Source: Streptomyces lienomycini
GTDB taxonomy: Bacteria; Actinomycetota; Actinomycetes; Streptomycetales; Streptomycetaceae
DNA: 64,000 nt
Reading direction: 5' to 3'
Assembly (NCBI RefSeq): GCF_027947595.1
Contig: NZ_CP116257.1
Coordinates: 3,348,001-3,412,000 of the forward strand
Part shown: positions 9,321-17,100 of the stretch, piece after piece
Position numbering within the stretch: the stretch's first letter is position 1
Layout of the letters: the number at the start of each line of letters is the position of its first letter
Translations under genes and position numbers: made by a program
The notes under the pieces: generated by a model
Seen by the model: only the letters and a program-made list of their open reading frames with translations
Told to the model about the DNA's origin: nothing
Database searches by the model: none

Positions 9321-10016
9321 ATGGGGGACACACGCCGACGGGGAGCCGTCGCACTCGGAATCACCGTACTGGTGGCACCGCTCACACTCGCGCTCACGGC
9401 CGCACCGGCCCAGGCCGCGAGCTGCACCGCGAAGGCGGGCCCGTACCAGAAGAAGGTGGAGAAGTTCCTCGGCCGCAAGGCCGACGGCAAGCAGTCCACC
9501 GCCGACTGCAAGGCGATCCGTGCCTTCCAGACCAAGCACGGCATCACACCCGACGCCGGCTACGCGGGGCCCGTCACCTGGGGCGTGATGGATCTCATGA
9601 CGAAGCAGAAGGCCGTCGGGAAGAGCCCGAACAAGTCCGGCAAGTGCCCGACCAACAAGGGCCGCATCGCCTGCGTCGACCTCACCCTCCAGCTGAGCTG
9701 GATCCAGGACGGCAGGAAGCTGGTGTACGGGCCGGTGCCCGTACGTACCGGGCGCAACGGCTACGAGACCCGCACCGGCCTGAAGAAGGTCTACTGGCGC
9801 AACATCGACCACGTCTCGACGATCTACCACGTGCCGATGCCCTACAGCCAGTTCTTCGACGGCGGCCAGGCCTTCCACTCCGTCGGCGTCAGCATGTGGA
9901 ACCCGCCGGGCTCGCATGGCTGCGTGAACATGACGAAGACCGACGCCAAGAAGTACTGGTCGCTGCTGAGGAAGGGCGACGACGTCTACGTGTACGGCCG
10001 CAAGCCGGGCACCTGA
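9321..10016 (+). CDS. Secreted L,D-transpeptidase with peptidoglycan-binding domain
   Basis: 231 residues. A Sec signal peptide (residues 1 to about 32, ending AQA) is followed by a peptidoglycan-binding-like domain (about 35-95) and a YkuD-type catalytic domain at the C-terminus. The signature SHGCVNM places the nucleophile at C201 with H199 beside it. Such enzymes make 3-3 cross-links in peptidoglycan or attach proteins to it, outside the membrane. Pairs of Cys in the N-terminal half (SCTAKAG, DCKAIRAFQ, KCPTNKG) suggest disulfides. Single gene; no regulatory element is evident. Confidence 0.88.
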   Translation: MGDTRRRGAVALGITVLVAPLTLALTAAPAQAASCTAKAGPYQKKVEKFLGRKADGKQSTADCKAIRAFQTKHGITPDAGYAGPVTWGVMDLMTKQKAVGKSPNKSGKCPTNKGRIACVDLTLQLSWIQDGRKLVYGPVPVRTGRNGYETRTGLKKVYWRNIDHVSTIYHVPMPYSQFFDGGQAFHSVGVSMWNPPGSHGCVNMTKTDAKKYWSLLRKGDDVYVYGRKPGT

Positions 10017-10216
10017 CGGACCCCGGCGCCGGGCCGGGAGCCGCTCAGGTGTGAAGAGGCGTGCCGTGTGGGGCAGGACACATCGGGTGGGAACGAACTC
10101 GCCCGCAGGCCTTGACAGATGGGAAGATCGACGTGATCAGCAACACGGTCCGATATGTCCCTTTGGCTCGCGATTACTCACATCGTCTTCACGCCGGCCG
10201 CCGTATGCTTCACAGC

Positions 10217-10390
10217 ATGTCCACCACTGTTGAACCCTCCTCCGAGCGATCGGCTGACGAGGTCAACGAGGAGATCCGGGCCCTGTGGCTCCGGTCGGGC
10301 GGGACACTGAGCGTCGAGCAGCGTGCGGAGTACCAGCGGCTCGTCATGGAGTGGGCCAACGCGGCCCCGGAGTCCGTGAAGGCCGCCTGA
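10217..10390 (+). CDS. Small conserved-looking protein, 57 aa
   Basis: 57 residues, acidic N-terminus then a predicted helical pair (VNEEIRALWLRSGG, EQRAEYQRLVMEWAN). No known domain. The ATG before STTVEP is preferred because protein-like composition starts there; an in-frame ATG 12 bases upstream is an alternative. TTGACA occurs about 100 bp upstream, but no good -10 follows at the right distance. Function unknown. It looks real from codon use and amphipathic pattern, not from a recognised family. Confidence 0.55.
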   Translation: MSTTVEPSSERSADEVNEEIRALWLRSGGTLSVEQRAEYQRLVMEWANAAPESVKAA

Positions 10391-10460
10391 CCGGCGCCCG
10401 AGTCTCCTCGGTGCCCAGGCCCGCCGGCGTCCACGGACCGGCCCTCGTCCCGGCCCCGGC

Positions 10461-11807
10461 TCAGCCCCACGTCGTCGAGTAGTGCCGCCGGTACGCCTCG
10501 CGGTCCTGCTCGGCCCTCATCCACCGCGTGGCGACCAGCGCCACCAGGCTTCCCGCCACGACCAGCAGCCCCGGGCCGACGTTCCGGCGGTCCGTGAGCC
10601 GGGCGAGCAGGGTCGCACCCCCGGACCCCGTCGCGGGCGCCGACGCCCCCGGTGCGGCGGCGCCCGGTGCGGCGGTCCCGGCAGCGCCCTGCTGCCCGGC
10701 GCCCTGCCGCCCGGAGGCGATGAGCCGGACCCCGAGCGACTCCATGGCCTCCGGCAGTGGCTGGAAGAACGTCGTACCGTCCTTGTCGCAGTCACCGCTG
10801 CCGCCCGACGTCACACCGAGCGCGACGCCCTCCGAGAACATCGGCCCGCCGCTGTCCCCCGGTTCGGCGCACACGTCGGTCTCGATCAGGCCGGTGACCG
10901 TGCCCTCCGGATAGTTGACCGTCGCGTCCAGCGCCGTCACCCGGCCGTCACGCAGCCCGCTGGTGCTCCCGCTGCGGAACACCCGCTGCCCTACCACCGG
11001 TTCACCCGACCCCGTGATCCGGACCCCCTTGCCGCCACCGACCGCCACCACGTCGGCGCCGTCGCCCGCCTCACCGTCGGCGTACTCCACCAGGGAGAAG
11101 TCGTCGCCCGGGAAGCTCCCGGCGACCGTCCTGCCGACCTGCCGGTCTCCCCGGTCCGCACCGAACCAGACGGAGCCGGTCGGCCCGCAGTGACCGGCGG
11201 TCAGGATGAAGTCGCGGGTGCCGTCCGTCACGTTGAACCCCGCCGAGCAGCGCCCCGCCGTGGACAGGATGGGCTCCGCCCCGTTCAGCCGGGTGGTGAA
11301 CGCGCCCTCGGTGCGTTCCATGCGGACGAAGCCGCCGATGCCCTCCGCGACGCCCGTCAGCCGCGACCAGTCGGCACCGGAGACCGTGCGGTCACCGCGC
11401 ACCACCACCTCGTTCGACCGGTAGTCGAGCGCCCACGCCGTACCGGCCACACGGGGCGCCGAACGCAGTGCCGAGGCCGCCGACCTCAACTCGGACATGC
11501 TGTGCCGCACGGCCTTCGCCTCGGCACCCGCCCTCCGGACCTCCCGCGCCGCGCCGTCGTCGACGACCGCCACGACCGGCCGCCCGTCGGAGCCGGTCCA
11601 GTGGCCCGCCGTGCGGTCGGCACCCAGCCGGGCCACGAGGCCGGCGCCGGTGCCGGACGCGGTCCGCGCGAGCGTGTGCGGCGCGGCGGGCGGGCCGGGG
11701 GGTTCGCTCGCCACCGCCCGGGTGACCATCGTCCCCCCGAGCACGAGTCCGCCGACGGCCGCCAGCCGTGCCGCTCGCCGGACGATGCGTCGTCGTGCGT
11801 GCCTCAT
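10461..11807 (-). CDS. S1-family serine protease with C-terminal membrane anchor
   Basis: 448-residue chymotrypsin-fold protease of the streptogrisin/alpha-lytic group. The N-terminus has a twin-arginine-like basic stretch and hydrophobic signal (about 1-33), followed by a prodomain-like region to about 185. The triad is H206 (LTAGHCG), the Asp of PGDDFSLVEY (235/236) and S319 (EPGDSGGP). After the protease domain come an Ala/Gly/Pro-rich linker and a hydrophobic helix (GPGLLVVAGSLVALVATRW, about 415-432) with a short basic tail. That predicts a protease tethered to the outer face of the membrane, unlike the freely secreted streptogrisins. Substrate unknown. Confidence 0.9.
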   Translation of the reverse strand: MRHARRRIVRRAARLAAVGGLVLGGTMVTRAVASEPPGPPAAPHTLARTASGTGAGLVARLGADRTAGHWTGSDGRPVVAVVDDGAAREVRRAGAEAKAVRHSMSELRSAASALRSAPRVAGTAWALDYRSNEVVVRGDRTVSGADWSRLTGVAEGIGGFVRMERTEGAFTTRLNGAEPILSTAGRCSAGFNVTDGTRDFILTAGHCGPTGSVWFGADRGDRQVGRTVAGSFPGDDFSLVEYADGEAGDGADVVAVGGGKGVRITGSGEPVVGQRVFRSGSTSGLRDGRVTALDATVNYPEGTVTGLIETDVCAEPGDSGGPMFSEGVALGVTSGGSGDCDKDGTTFFQPLPEAMESLGVRLIASGRQGAGQQGAAGTAAPGAAAPGASAPATGSGGATLLARLTDRRNVGPGLLVVAGSLVALVATRWMRAEQDREAYRRHYSTTWG

Positions 11808-11983
11808 GCCTGCGCTCCCGAACCCGACCGCGCGACGTCGCCGCCGCGGGGGCCCGGACGTCGAGAGCCCTCCTCACATACGGTGGCCGCCACCGCGGTG
11901 TTCACCGCGTCGCCGCCTCGTTCCCCGCTCCGCCGCGGCGCCCTGTCCTGAGCCCATGACCGGCATCCCGCGGGACCAGCCCG

Positions 11984-12262
11984 GTGAGCCGAACCCCTTG
12001 CGGGCGCTCACCCCTGCTCGCCGAGCGGCTCCCCGGGGTCGTCCACCGCCCCGGGGAGGCGACCTGCCTCGCCTGGCTCGACTGCCGCGCCCTCGGCCTC
12101 GGCGACGACCCGGCGGACGTCTTCCTCACCCGGGGCCGGGTGGCCCTCAGCTCCGGCGTCCCCTTCGGCCGCGGCGGGAGGGGACACGTCCGGCTCAACC
12201 TCGCGACCCCGCCCGAGATCCTCACGGAGGCGGTACGGAGGATGGCGGCGGCCCTGGACTGA
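11984..12262 (+). pseudogene. C-terminal remnant of a PatB/MalY-type aminotransferase
   Basis: About 85 residues match the end of the fold-type-I PLP enzymes related to cystathionine beta-lyase: EATCLAWLDCRALGLG, the arginine-bearing end FGRGGRGHVRLNLATPPEI and LTEAVRRMAAALD. A full protein is about 390 residues; the PLP-binding Lys and roughly the first three quarters are absent, and similarity stops around base 12010. Upstream sequence in any frame does not continue the family. A GTG could start a short peptide, but it could not be an active enzyme. This is read as a decayed gene left by a deletion. Confidence 0.75.
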
Positions 12263-12311
12263 GGCGGGGGCGGCGCCGTGCACGGACGCGGGGCGCCTAG
12301 ACTTCCGGAGC

Positions 12312-12719
12312 ATGGACGACGACGCGTCACTCGACCGGCTCGGCGCCGGCAAGTACCTGCTGGTCACCACGTACCGGAAGAACGGCACCCCGGTCGCCAC
12401 CCCGGTGTGGGTCGTCCGGGACGGTGACGCGCTCGGCGTCTGGACGGTCGCCGACTCCTGGAAGGTCAAGCGCGTCCGCAACCGCGCCGACGTCCTGGTC
12501 GGCCCCTGCGACGTCCGCGGCAGGCCGACCGGCGACCAGGTGCCGGGCACGGCGGAGATCTGCGACCCGGCCACCACGGCCCGCTACCGGCGGCTGCTCG
12601 CCCGCAAGTACGGCGTCGTCGGCCGGCTCACCCTCCTCGGCAGCCGGCTGCGCCGGAAGCTCGACGGGACCGTGGGGATCCGCGTCACGCTCACGCCCGG
12701 ACCGCCGGCCGGCAGCTGA
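12312..12719 (+). CDS. PPOX-class F420/FMN-dependent oxidoreductase
   Basis: 135-residue split-barrel protein of the pyridoxamine-phosphate-oxidase-like superfamily. The opening (LGAGKYLLVTTYRKNGTPVATPVWVVRDGD) and WKVKRVRNRADVLVGPCDVRG are typical of the short actinobacterial F420-binding enzymes (FDOR-B-like). These act as small cytosolic reductases on unsaturated or haem-derived substrates. Whether the cofactor is F420 or FMN cannot be fixed from motifs alone. It is a single gene that meets the leftward DUF35 gene tail to tail, 7 bp apart. Confidence 0.85.
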   Translation: MDDDASLDRLGAGKYLLVTTYRKNGTPVATPVWVVRDGDALGVWTVADSWKVKRVRNRADVLVGPCDVRGRPTGDQVPGTAEICDPATTARYRRLLARKYGVVGRLTLLGSRLRRKLDGTVGIRVTLTPGPPAGS

Positions 12720-12726
12720 CCCGCCC

Positions 12727-13149
12727 TCAGGTCCAGGCCCGGTACGGCTCGTCGACCAGCTGGAAGACCGGCTCGCCCCGCACCGGGTCCTTGGCCGTGG
12801 ACAGCCGCACCCGGTCGCCGCTGTGGATGCCGATCAGCGGACCCATGACCCGGCCGCGCAGCACGAAGCCCTCGGCCATCTCTATGAGGGAGACGTTGCG
12901 CGCGGCCGGGGTGTTGCGGTGCACCACCGTGGCGTGGCGTACCGTCCCCGTGCCCTCGCTGCGTTCCGTCCGCAGCTCGCTGCCGCGGCAGACCGGGCAC
13001 AGCACCCGGTGGTACATCGCGGTGCCGCACCAGGTGCAGCACTGGTAGAACACGGCCTCGGTGTCCGGGCGCCGGTCCTCGGTCTTCGGGTCGAGCACTC
13101 CCGTCGAGGGGCCGACCGCCTGCCGAGCGACGTTTCCTGAGTGGTACAC
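12727..13149 (-). CDS. DUF35 (zinc-ribbon plus OB-fold) protein
   Basis: 140 residues. The N-terminal zinc ribbon is visible as CTWCG ... CPVCRG, followed by an OB-fold (TVVHRNTPAARNVSLIEMAEG ... VRLSTAKDP) as in DUF35/acyl-CoA-associated proteins. Such proteins usually pair with thiolases or acyl-CoA dehydrating enzymes and help bind or channel CoA esters. No thiolase is adjacent here. The GTG start has AGGGAG 9 bases upstream. Only 173 bp separate it from the TetR gene on the same strand, and that gap carries two copies of the 9-bp motif also found before tetR, so it is probably under TetR control. Confidence 0.82.
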   Translation of the reverse strand: MYHSGNVARQAVGPSTGVLDPKTEDRRPDTEAVFYQCCTWCGTAMYHRVLCPVCRGSELRTERSEGTGTVRHATVVHRNTPAARNVSLIEMAEGFVLRGRVMGPLIGIHSGDRVRLSTAKDPVRGEPVFQLVDEPYRAWT

Positions 13150-13251
13150 GCTGGTCAACTCCCTGCGCTCGGGCCGGAATGCCGCATGCGCGGTCGCCCG
13201 GCACGCGTGTGCGCGGCTCGCCGTGCCTCCGTGCACGCCCCACAGGGTATG

Positions 13252-13282
13252 GCACTCAGTGTCACTCGTAAAGGCACTCGGT
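13252..13282. promoter_or_regulatory. Pair of GCACTCRGT motifs before the DUF35 gene
   Basis: The 9-mer GCACTCAGT (13252-13260) and its variant GCACTCGGT (13274-13282) lie 22 bp apart, about 100 bp upstream of the DUF35 start and between it and tetR. The same core occurs twice more just upstream of tetR. Repetition at both promoters of a TetR locus suggests operator sites. Confidence 0.55.
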
Positions 13283-13322
13283 ACCCTGGATTCCGGTGCG
13301 GGTGAGGGCTGGGACCCGCCGG

Positions 13323-14057
13323 TCAGTCGCGTGCGAACGCGGTCTCGATCTCCCGCAGCACCTGCCACAGAGGCGTCCCGCGACGTGCTGCCACGACCAC
13401 CACGTCGTCGGGCGACTCGCCGCGGGGCGGCACGGGCACGTCGCCGAACGCGGACTGCGCGTACCCCAGCGCGTGGTCCACGGCGGCCCCCGCGTCGTCG
13501 CGCCCGTCGGAACGCAGCCAGGACCGCAGGGCGTTGTTGTGCGCCGCGACCACGGCGGCCGCGACGACGTCGGCGCGCAGGGTCCCGTCCGGCCGGCCGC
13601 CCAGGCGTCCGCGCAGGTACGCGGCGAGGGCACGCTCGTAGCGCCACACCACCGACAACTCGTAGGCGCGCAGCCCGGGGACCTTCCTGGTGAGGTGGTA
13701 GCGCTGCACCGAGAACGCCGGGTTCTCCGCGTACATGCGCAGGACGAGCCGGGCCGCGTCGCAGACCCGTCCCACCGGGTCGGCGTCCTCGGGCGAGTGG
13801 GCAAGGAACGCCTTCATGTCGGTCAGGCAGCGTTCGTGGTCGGGGAAGACCACGTCCTCCTTGGACGGGAAGTACCGGAAGAAGGACCGCCGCCCGACAC
13901 CGGCGAGGGCGACGATGTCGTCCACGGTGGTCTGTTCGTACCCGCGCTCCAGGAACAGCCGGAACGCCGCCTCGACCAGTGCCTCCCGCATCGGCGGCCG
14001 GACCGGGGCCGCGTCCGTCCCGTCGCCGCGGCGGGGCGCCGCACTGCTGGTGCTCAT
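13323..14057 (-). CDS. TetR-family transcriptional regulator
   Basis: 244 residues. The N-terminal helix-turn-helix is clear (ALVEAAFRLFLERGYEQTTV, then VGRRSFFRYFPSKEDVVF), residues about 25-75. A TetR_C-type ligand domain with a conserved-looking Tyr/Arg-rich core (YHLTRKVPGLRAYEL) follows. Start is taken at ATG before STSSAAP; no Shine-Dalgarno is present, so a leaderless mRNA is possible. Copies of GCACTCRGT flank the gene on both sides, consistent with autoregulation and control of the DUF35 gene downstream. The effector is unknown; a CoA ester is a reasonable guess from the DUF35 neighbour. Confidence 0.9.
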   Translation of the reverse strand: MSTSSAAPRRGDGTDAAPVRPPMREALVEAAFRLFLERGYEQTTVDDIVALAGVGRRSFFRYFPSKEDVVFPDHERCLTDMKAFLAHSPEDADPVGRVCDAARLVLRMYAENPAFSVQRYHLTRKVPGLRAYELSVVWRYERALAAYLRGRLGGRPDGTLRADVVAAAVVAAHNNALRSWLRSDGRDDAGAAVDHALGYAQSAFGDVPVPPRGESPDDVVVVAARRGTPLWQVLREIETAFARD

Positions 14058-14089
14058 GGAGGGGAACGTAGCAGCCCCGGGTATCCATG

Positions 14090-14123
14090 GCACTCAGTGC
14101 AGCAGATGGAGGGAACCGAGTGC
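14090..14123. promoter_or_regulatory. Inverted GCACTCRGT motifs between tetR and the ATP-grasp gene
   Basis: GCACTCAGTGC (14090-14100) is itself an 11-bp palindrome. The inverted variant ACCGAGTGC occupies 14115-14123. They lie 33-66 bp upstream of tetR and about 65-97 bp upstream of the rightward ATP-grasp-like gene, so a repressor bound here could affect both directions. Confidence 0.55.
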
Positions 14124-14186
14124 ACCGGCCCCCTCGCCGCTCCGGTCACATACGATCGTTTCCGGTCAGCCCCGGAGGAGTCCCGT

Positions 14187-15020
14187 ATGCCGTTCGCCCG
14201 CCCCCGCATCCTGTACGTCACCGACCTGGCCTACGAAGCGCGCGGGCGGCGCTACTGCGACGAGGACATCTTCCTCGCCTCCCGGCTGCGCGAGGAGTTC
14301 GACCTGGCCCTGTGCCACCCCCGGGACGCCGCCGCGCTGCTCGACGCCTTCGACGCCGTCGTCGTGCGCAACAGCGGCCCCGTGCAGGGGTACAAGGCCG
14401 CGTACGACGCCTTCCGCGAGCGTGCGGCGGAACGCGGAACGCGTGTCTACAACCAGCTCACCGGCAGGGCGGACATGCTCGGCAAGCAGTACCTGCTCGA
14501 CCTGACCGCAGCGGGATTCCCGGTCATCCCCACCGTCGACCGCGCCGAGGACCTGCACCTGCTGCCCGTCGCGGACCGTTACGTCGTCAAGCCCAGGCTC
14601 GGCGCGGACTCGGCGGGCCTGCGGACCGTCCCCGCGGACCGCGTGCCGCAGGCCGTGGGCGGGGCCCGGGACCTGCTCGTCCAGCCACGTGTCGACTTCG
14701 CCTACGAGGTGTCCTTCTACTTCGTCGACCACGACTACCAGTACGCCCTGCACGCGCCGCGTCCCGACCGCCGCTGGCGGCTGGAGCCGTACGAAGCCAC
14801 CGTGGCCGACCTCGACTTCGCACGGCGGTTCATCGAGTGGAACGGCGTCGACCACGGCATCCAGCGCGTCGACGCCTGCCGCGCCCCCGACGGTGAACTG
14901 CTGCTGGTGGAGCTGGAGGACCTCAACCCCTACCTGTCCCTGGACGCCCTCGACGAGCCGGCCCGCGACGCCTTCGTCACCGCCCTGCGCACGGCCCTGC
15001 GACGCCTGCTCGCCACCTGA
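14187..15020 (+). CDS. ATP-grasp-like protein
   Basis: 277 residues with the layout of an ATP-grasp ligase: a Rossmann-like N-terminal part (RILYVTDLAYEARGRRY, DAFDAVVVRNSG), a central segment with the probable ATP lysine in RYVVKPRLGADSAG (about 135-148), and the Mg-binding Glu/Asn end in LLLVELEDLNPYLSL (about 239-253). RimK- and D-Ala-D-Ala-ligase-like enzymes use this fold to join a carboxylate to an amine or hydroxyl. No precursor peptide or amino-acid partner is adjacent, so the substrate is unknown. GGAGGAG lies 7 bases before the ATG. Confidence 0.75.
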   Translation: MPFARPRILYVTDLAYEARGRRYCDEDIFLASRLREEFDLALCHPRDAAALLDAFDAVVVRNSGPVQGYKAAYDAFRERAAERGTRVYNQLTGRADMLGKQYLLDLTAAGFPVIPTVDRAEDLHLLPVADRYVVKPRLGADSAGLRTVPADRVPQAVGGARDLLVQPRVDFAYEVSFYFVDHDYQYALHAPRPDRRWRLEPYEATVADLDFARRFIEWNGVDHGIQRVDACRAPDGELLLVELEDLNPYLSLDALDEPARDAFVTALRTALRRLLAT

Positions 15021-15042
15021 GCCGACCCTCTAGCATGGCCGC

Positions 15043-15522
15043 ATGGACGTGTTCCTGGACCGGCTCGACCCGGACATGTGCGTCGTCACGGCCGCCGCGG
15101 ACGGGGAGCGGGCCGGCTGCCTGGTCGGCTTCTCCTCGCAGTGCTCCATCCGGCCCGTGCGGTACGCCGTCTGGATCTCCGACGTCAACCGCACCTTCCG
15201 CGTCGCGCGCTCCGCCGACGTGCTGGCGGTCCACCTGCTCGCCCGCGACCAGCGCGAGACCGCCGAACTCTTCGGCGGGCACAGCGGTGACGACGTCGAC
15301 AAGTTCCGGCGGATCCGCGTGCGGGAGGCGTACGGCGGGGCCGTCGTACTGGAGGACGCCGAGGCGTGGTTCGTCGGACGGGTCGTGGAGCGGATCGCGG
15401 GGGGAGACCACGTCGGCTTCGTCCTCGAACCGGTGGAGTGGGGCGGGCGGGAGAAGGCCGCCGGACCGCTGCTGCGGCTCGACGGGGCCCGCGCCATCCG
15501 CCCGGGTCATCCGGTGGACTGA
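15043..15522 (+). CDS. Flavin-reductase-like protein
   Basis: 159-residue member of the flavin reductase-like FMN-binding split-barrel family. Diagnostic segments: MCVVTAAADGERAGCLVGFSS (the region contacting the flavin), YAVWISDVNRTFRVAR, and SADVLAVHLLARDQRETAELFGG. Such proteins reduce FMN/FAD with NAD(P)H for a partner monooxygenase or act alone. No monooxygenase is nearby. It begins 22 bp after the ATP-grasp-like gene, so the two are probably co-transcribed, though a functional link is unclear. Confidence 0.85.
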   Translation: MDVFLDRLDPDMCVVTAAADGERAGCLVGFSSQCSIRPVRYAVWISDVNRTFRVARSADVLAVHLLARDQRETAELFGGHSGDDVDKFRRIRVREAYGGAVVLEDAEAWFVGRVVERIAGGDHVGFVLEPVEWGGREKAAGPLLRLDGARAIRPGHPVD

Positions 15523-15537
15523 GCGCCTGCCCCGAGG

Positions 15538-15921
15538 TCAGCGCCCGGCGGCGCCCCGCTCGGCCAACGCCTCGGTGACCGCCCGTACGCTGCGCGCGAT
15601 GTGCTGCAACTGGAGGACCTCCGCCGCGTACAGCTTGATGGTGTGCTCGATGACCGTCTCGTGCAGTCCGAGCCGCGGCAGGTCCGCCCGGGCCGTCTGC
15701 AGCGCGGTGCGGGCCACCCGGATCTCCTGCTGGACCTGGAGCTGCGCATGGCGGGCGAGGAGCACCGGGTGGCGGATCAGGGCCGGGTAGCCGGCGTAGC
15801 GGGCCGGGACCAGTTCCCGCAGCCACCTCGTGGCCGAGCGCTCCCAGTCGTAGCTGCCGGGCGTCTTGACCTGGCAGGGCCAGTCCGCGCTGAGTCGCGT
15901 GGTCGTCAGGGGCATGATCAT
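15538..15921 (-). CDS. Conserved-looking protein of unknown function, 127 aa
   Basis: 127 residues without a domain I can name. It is rich in helix-forming Leu/Ala/Arg, with heptad-like repeats from about residue 60 (HAQLQVQQEIRVARTAL, IEHTIKLYAAEVLQLQHI), suggesting a helical bundle or short coiled coil. A Trp/Tyr-rich stretch near the N-terminus (DWPCQVKTPGSYDWERSATRW) may be a ligand or partner site. Start is ATG preceded by GGAAG. Its promoter region contains dyads that may bind the RpiR regulator encoded next door. Confidence 0.6.
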   Translation of the reverse strand: MIMPLTTTRLSADWPCQVKTPGSYDWERSATRWLRELVPARYAGYPALIRHPVLLARHAQLQVQQEIRVARTALQTARADLPRLGLHETVIEHTIKLYAAEVLQLQHIARSVRAVTEALAERGAAGR

Positions 15922-16035
15922 CGCTTCCGGGTGTGCGGCGTCGACGGGGCGGGCGACGGGTGGGGCGGCCCCGGTCCAGGGGCGTTCGCGGCAGGTGGGG
16001 CGCCCTCCGCGGCGGCCGGGTCGCGACACGTGAGC

Positions 16036-16083
16036 AGTATTTATATATGCCATCCGCTTGGCAAGACGTATGAAAACATTCAT
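16036..16083 (-). promoter_or_regulatory. A/T-rich promoter region with two dyads
   Basis: Reading leftwards, TTGCCA (16064-16059) and AATACT (16041-16036) are spaced 17 bp, a plausible vegetative promoter for the 127-residue gene. Two dyads overlap it: GCCA-6-TGGC at 16049-16062, and ATGAA-AACA-TTCAT at 16070-16083. Local A/T content is strikingly high for this genome. The second dyad resembles RpiR/MurR-type operators, and the rpiR gene ends 20 bp further right. Confidence 0.5.
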
Positions 16084-16103
16084 GTCTGCTTCAACGGGCC
16101 GGG

Positions 16104-17021
16104 TCAGTCGCGCAGGAAGAACTGGTGCCGGTCCGCGACCTGCTCGTACTCCTCCAGCCGTGCCTGCGTGCGTTCCGGGTCGGCGTCGGTCATGGCCTGG
16201 AGCAGCGCCGCGCACATCACGCCCGGCGCCGCGTAGGAGTCGAACACCAGCCGCGATCCCGTCCCGGTGGCGAACGTGACGTCGGCCTCGTCCACGACGG
16301 GGCCGAGCGCCAGGTCGGTGATCAGCGCGACCTTCAGTCCGGCACCGCGAGCCACCCGCACGGCGCCCAGGGTCTCGTGGGCGTGCCGGGGCATCGAGAA
16401 GGCCAGCACCCAGGTGCCGCCCGCCTCCCGGGACTGGAGCAGCGCGTCGTAGGCGACGGTGCCGCCCCGGGTCACCAGGCGTACGTCGGGATGGACCCGG
16501 CGTGCCGCGTAGGCGAAGTACTCGGCGAGCGAGACGGAGATGCGCAGCCCGAGGACCGTCAGCGGCGCCGAGGCGGCCAGCTCGCGGCCGACGTGGATGA
16601 CCCGGTCCGCGTCCGCGAAGTCGCGCCGCAGGTTCTCCAGGTTCTCGATCTCGGCGTCCACGGCCGCCTGGAGTTCGTTGCCCCGGTACTCCTCGGCCCC
16701 CGCCCCGCCCCGGCCGCCCAGCGCGATCGCCTGGAGCCGCTCCCGCAACGCCGGGTAACCGCTGAAGCCGACCGCCGAGGCGAACCGCGTCACCGAGGGC
16801 TGGCTCACGCCCACCCGCTCGGCGAGGTCGGTGATCGACAGGAACGCCGCCTCGGTGAGGTGCTCGATGAGGTACTGCGCGATGCGGCGCTGCCCCGGTG
16901 AGAGGCGGGGCCGGTCGAACAGCGTCCTGAGCCGCGACGTGGGGGAGACCTCCGACTCCGGGGCCGCCCGCCCCGAGGTGATCGCCGACGCCTGTGCACG
17001 TGCCTGCTGCGGCGATGGCAC
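16104..17021 (-). CDS. MurR/RpiR-family transcriptional regulator
   Basis: 305 residues: an N-terminal RpiR helix-turn-helix (SPGQRRIAQYLIEH, SITDLAERVGVSQPSVTRFA), about residues 35-100, and a C-terminal SIS sugar-isomerase-like domain (VLGLRISVSLAEYFAYA ... VLAFSMPRHAHET) that usually senses a phosphosugar. I chose the GTG before PSPQQAR because GGAGG lies 7 bases upstream; an ATG 36 bases further upstream keeps the frame open. No sugar transporter or kinase is directly adjacent on this strand. The effector cannot be named. Confidence 0.87.
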   Translation of the reverse strand: MPSPQQARAQASAITSGRAAPESEVSPTSRLRTLFDRPRLSPGQRRIAQYLIEHLTEAAFLSITDLAERVGVSQPSVTRFASAVGFSGYPALRERLQAIALGGRGGAGAEEYRGNELQAAVDAEIENLENLRRDFADADRVIHVGRELAASAPLTVLGLRISVSLAEYFAYAARRVHPDVRLVTRGGTVAYDALLQSREAGGTWVLAFSMPRHAHETLGAVRVARGAGLKVALITDLALGPVVDEADVTFATGTGSRLVFDSYAAPGVMCAALLQAMTDADPERTQARLEEYEQVADRHQFFLRD

Positions 17022-17100
17022 GGGTGCGCCTCCTCTGTCTCCCACGGAGGTCAACATAGCTCACCCCCAGGGGCCCACAGGGCGGGTCACGGACGCACGG

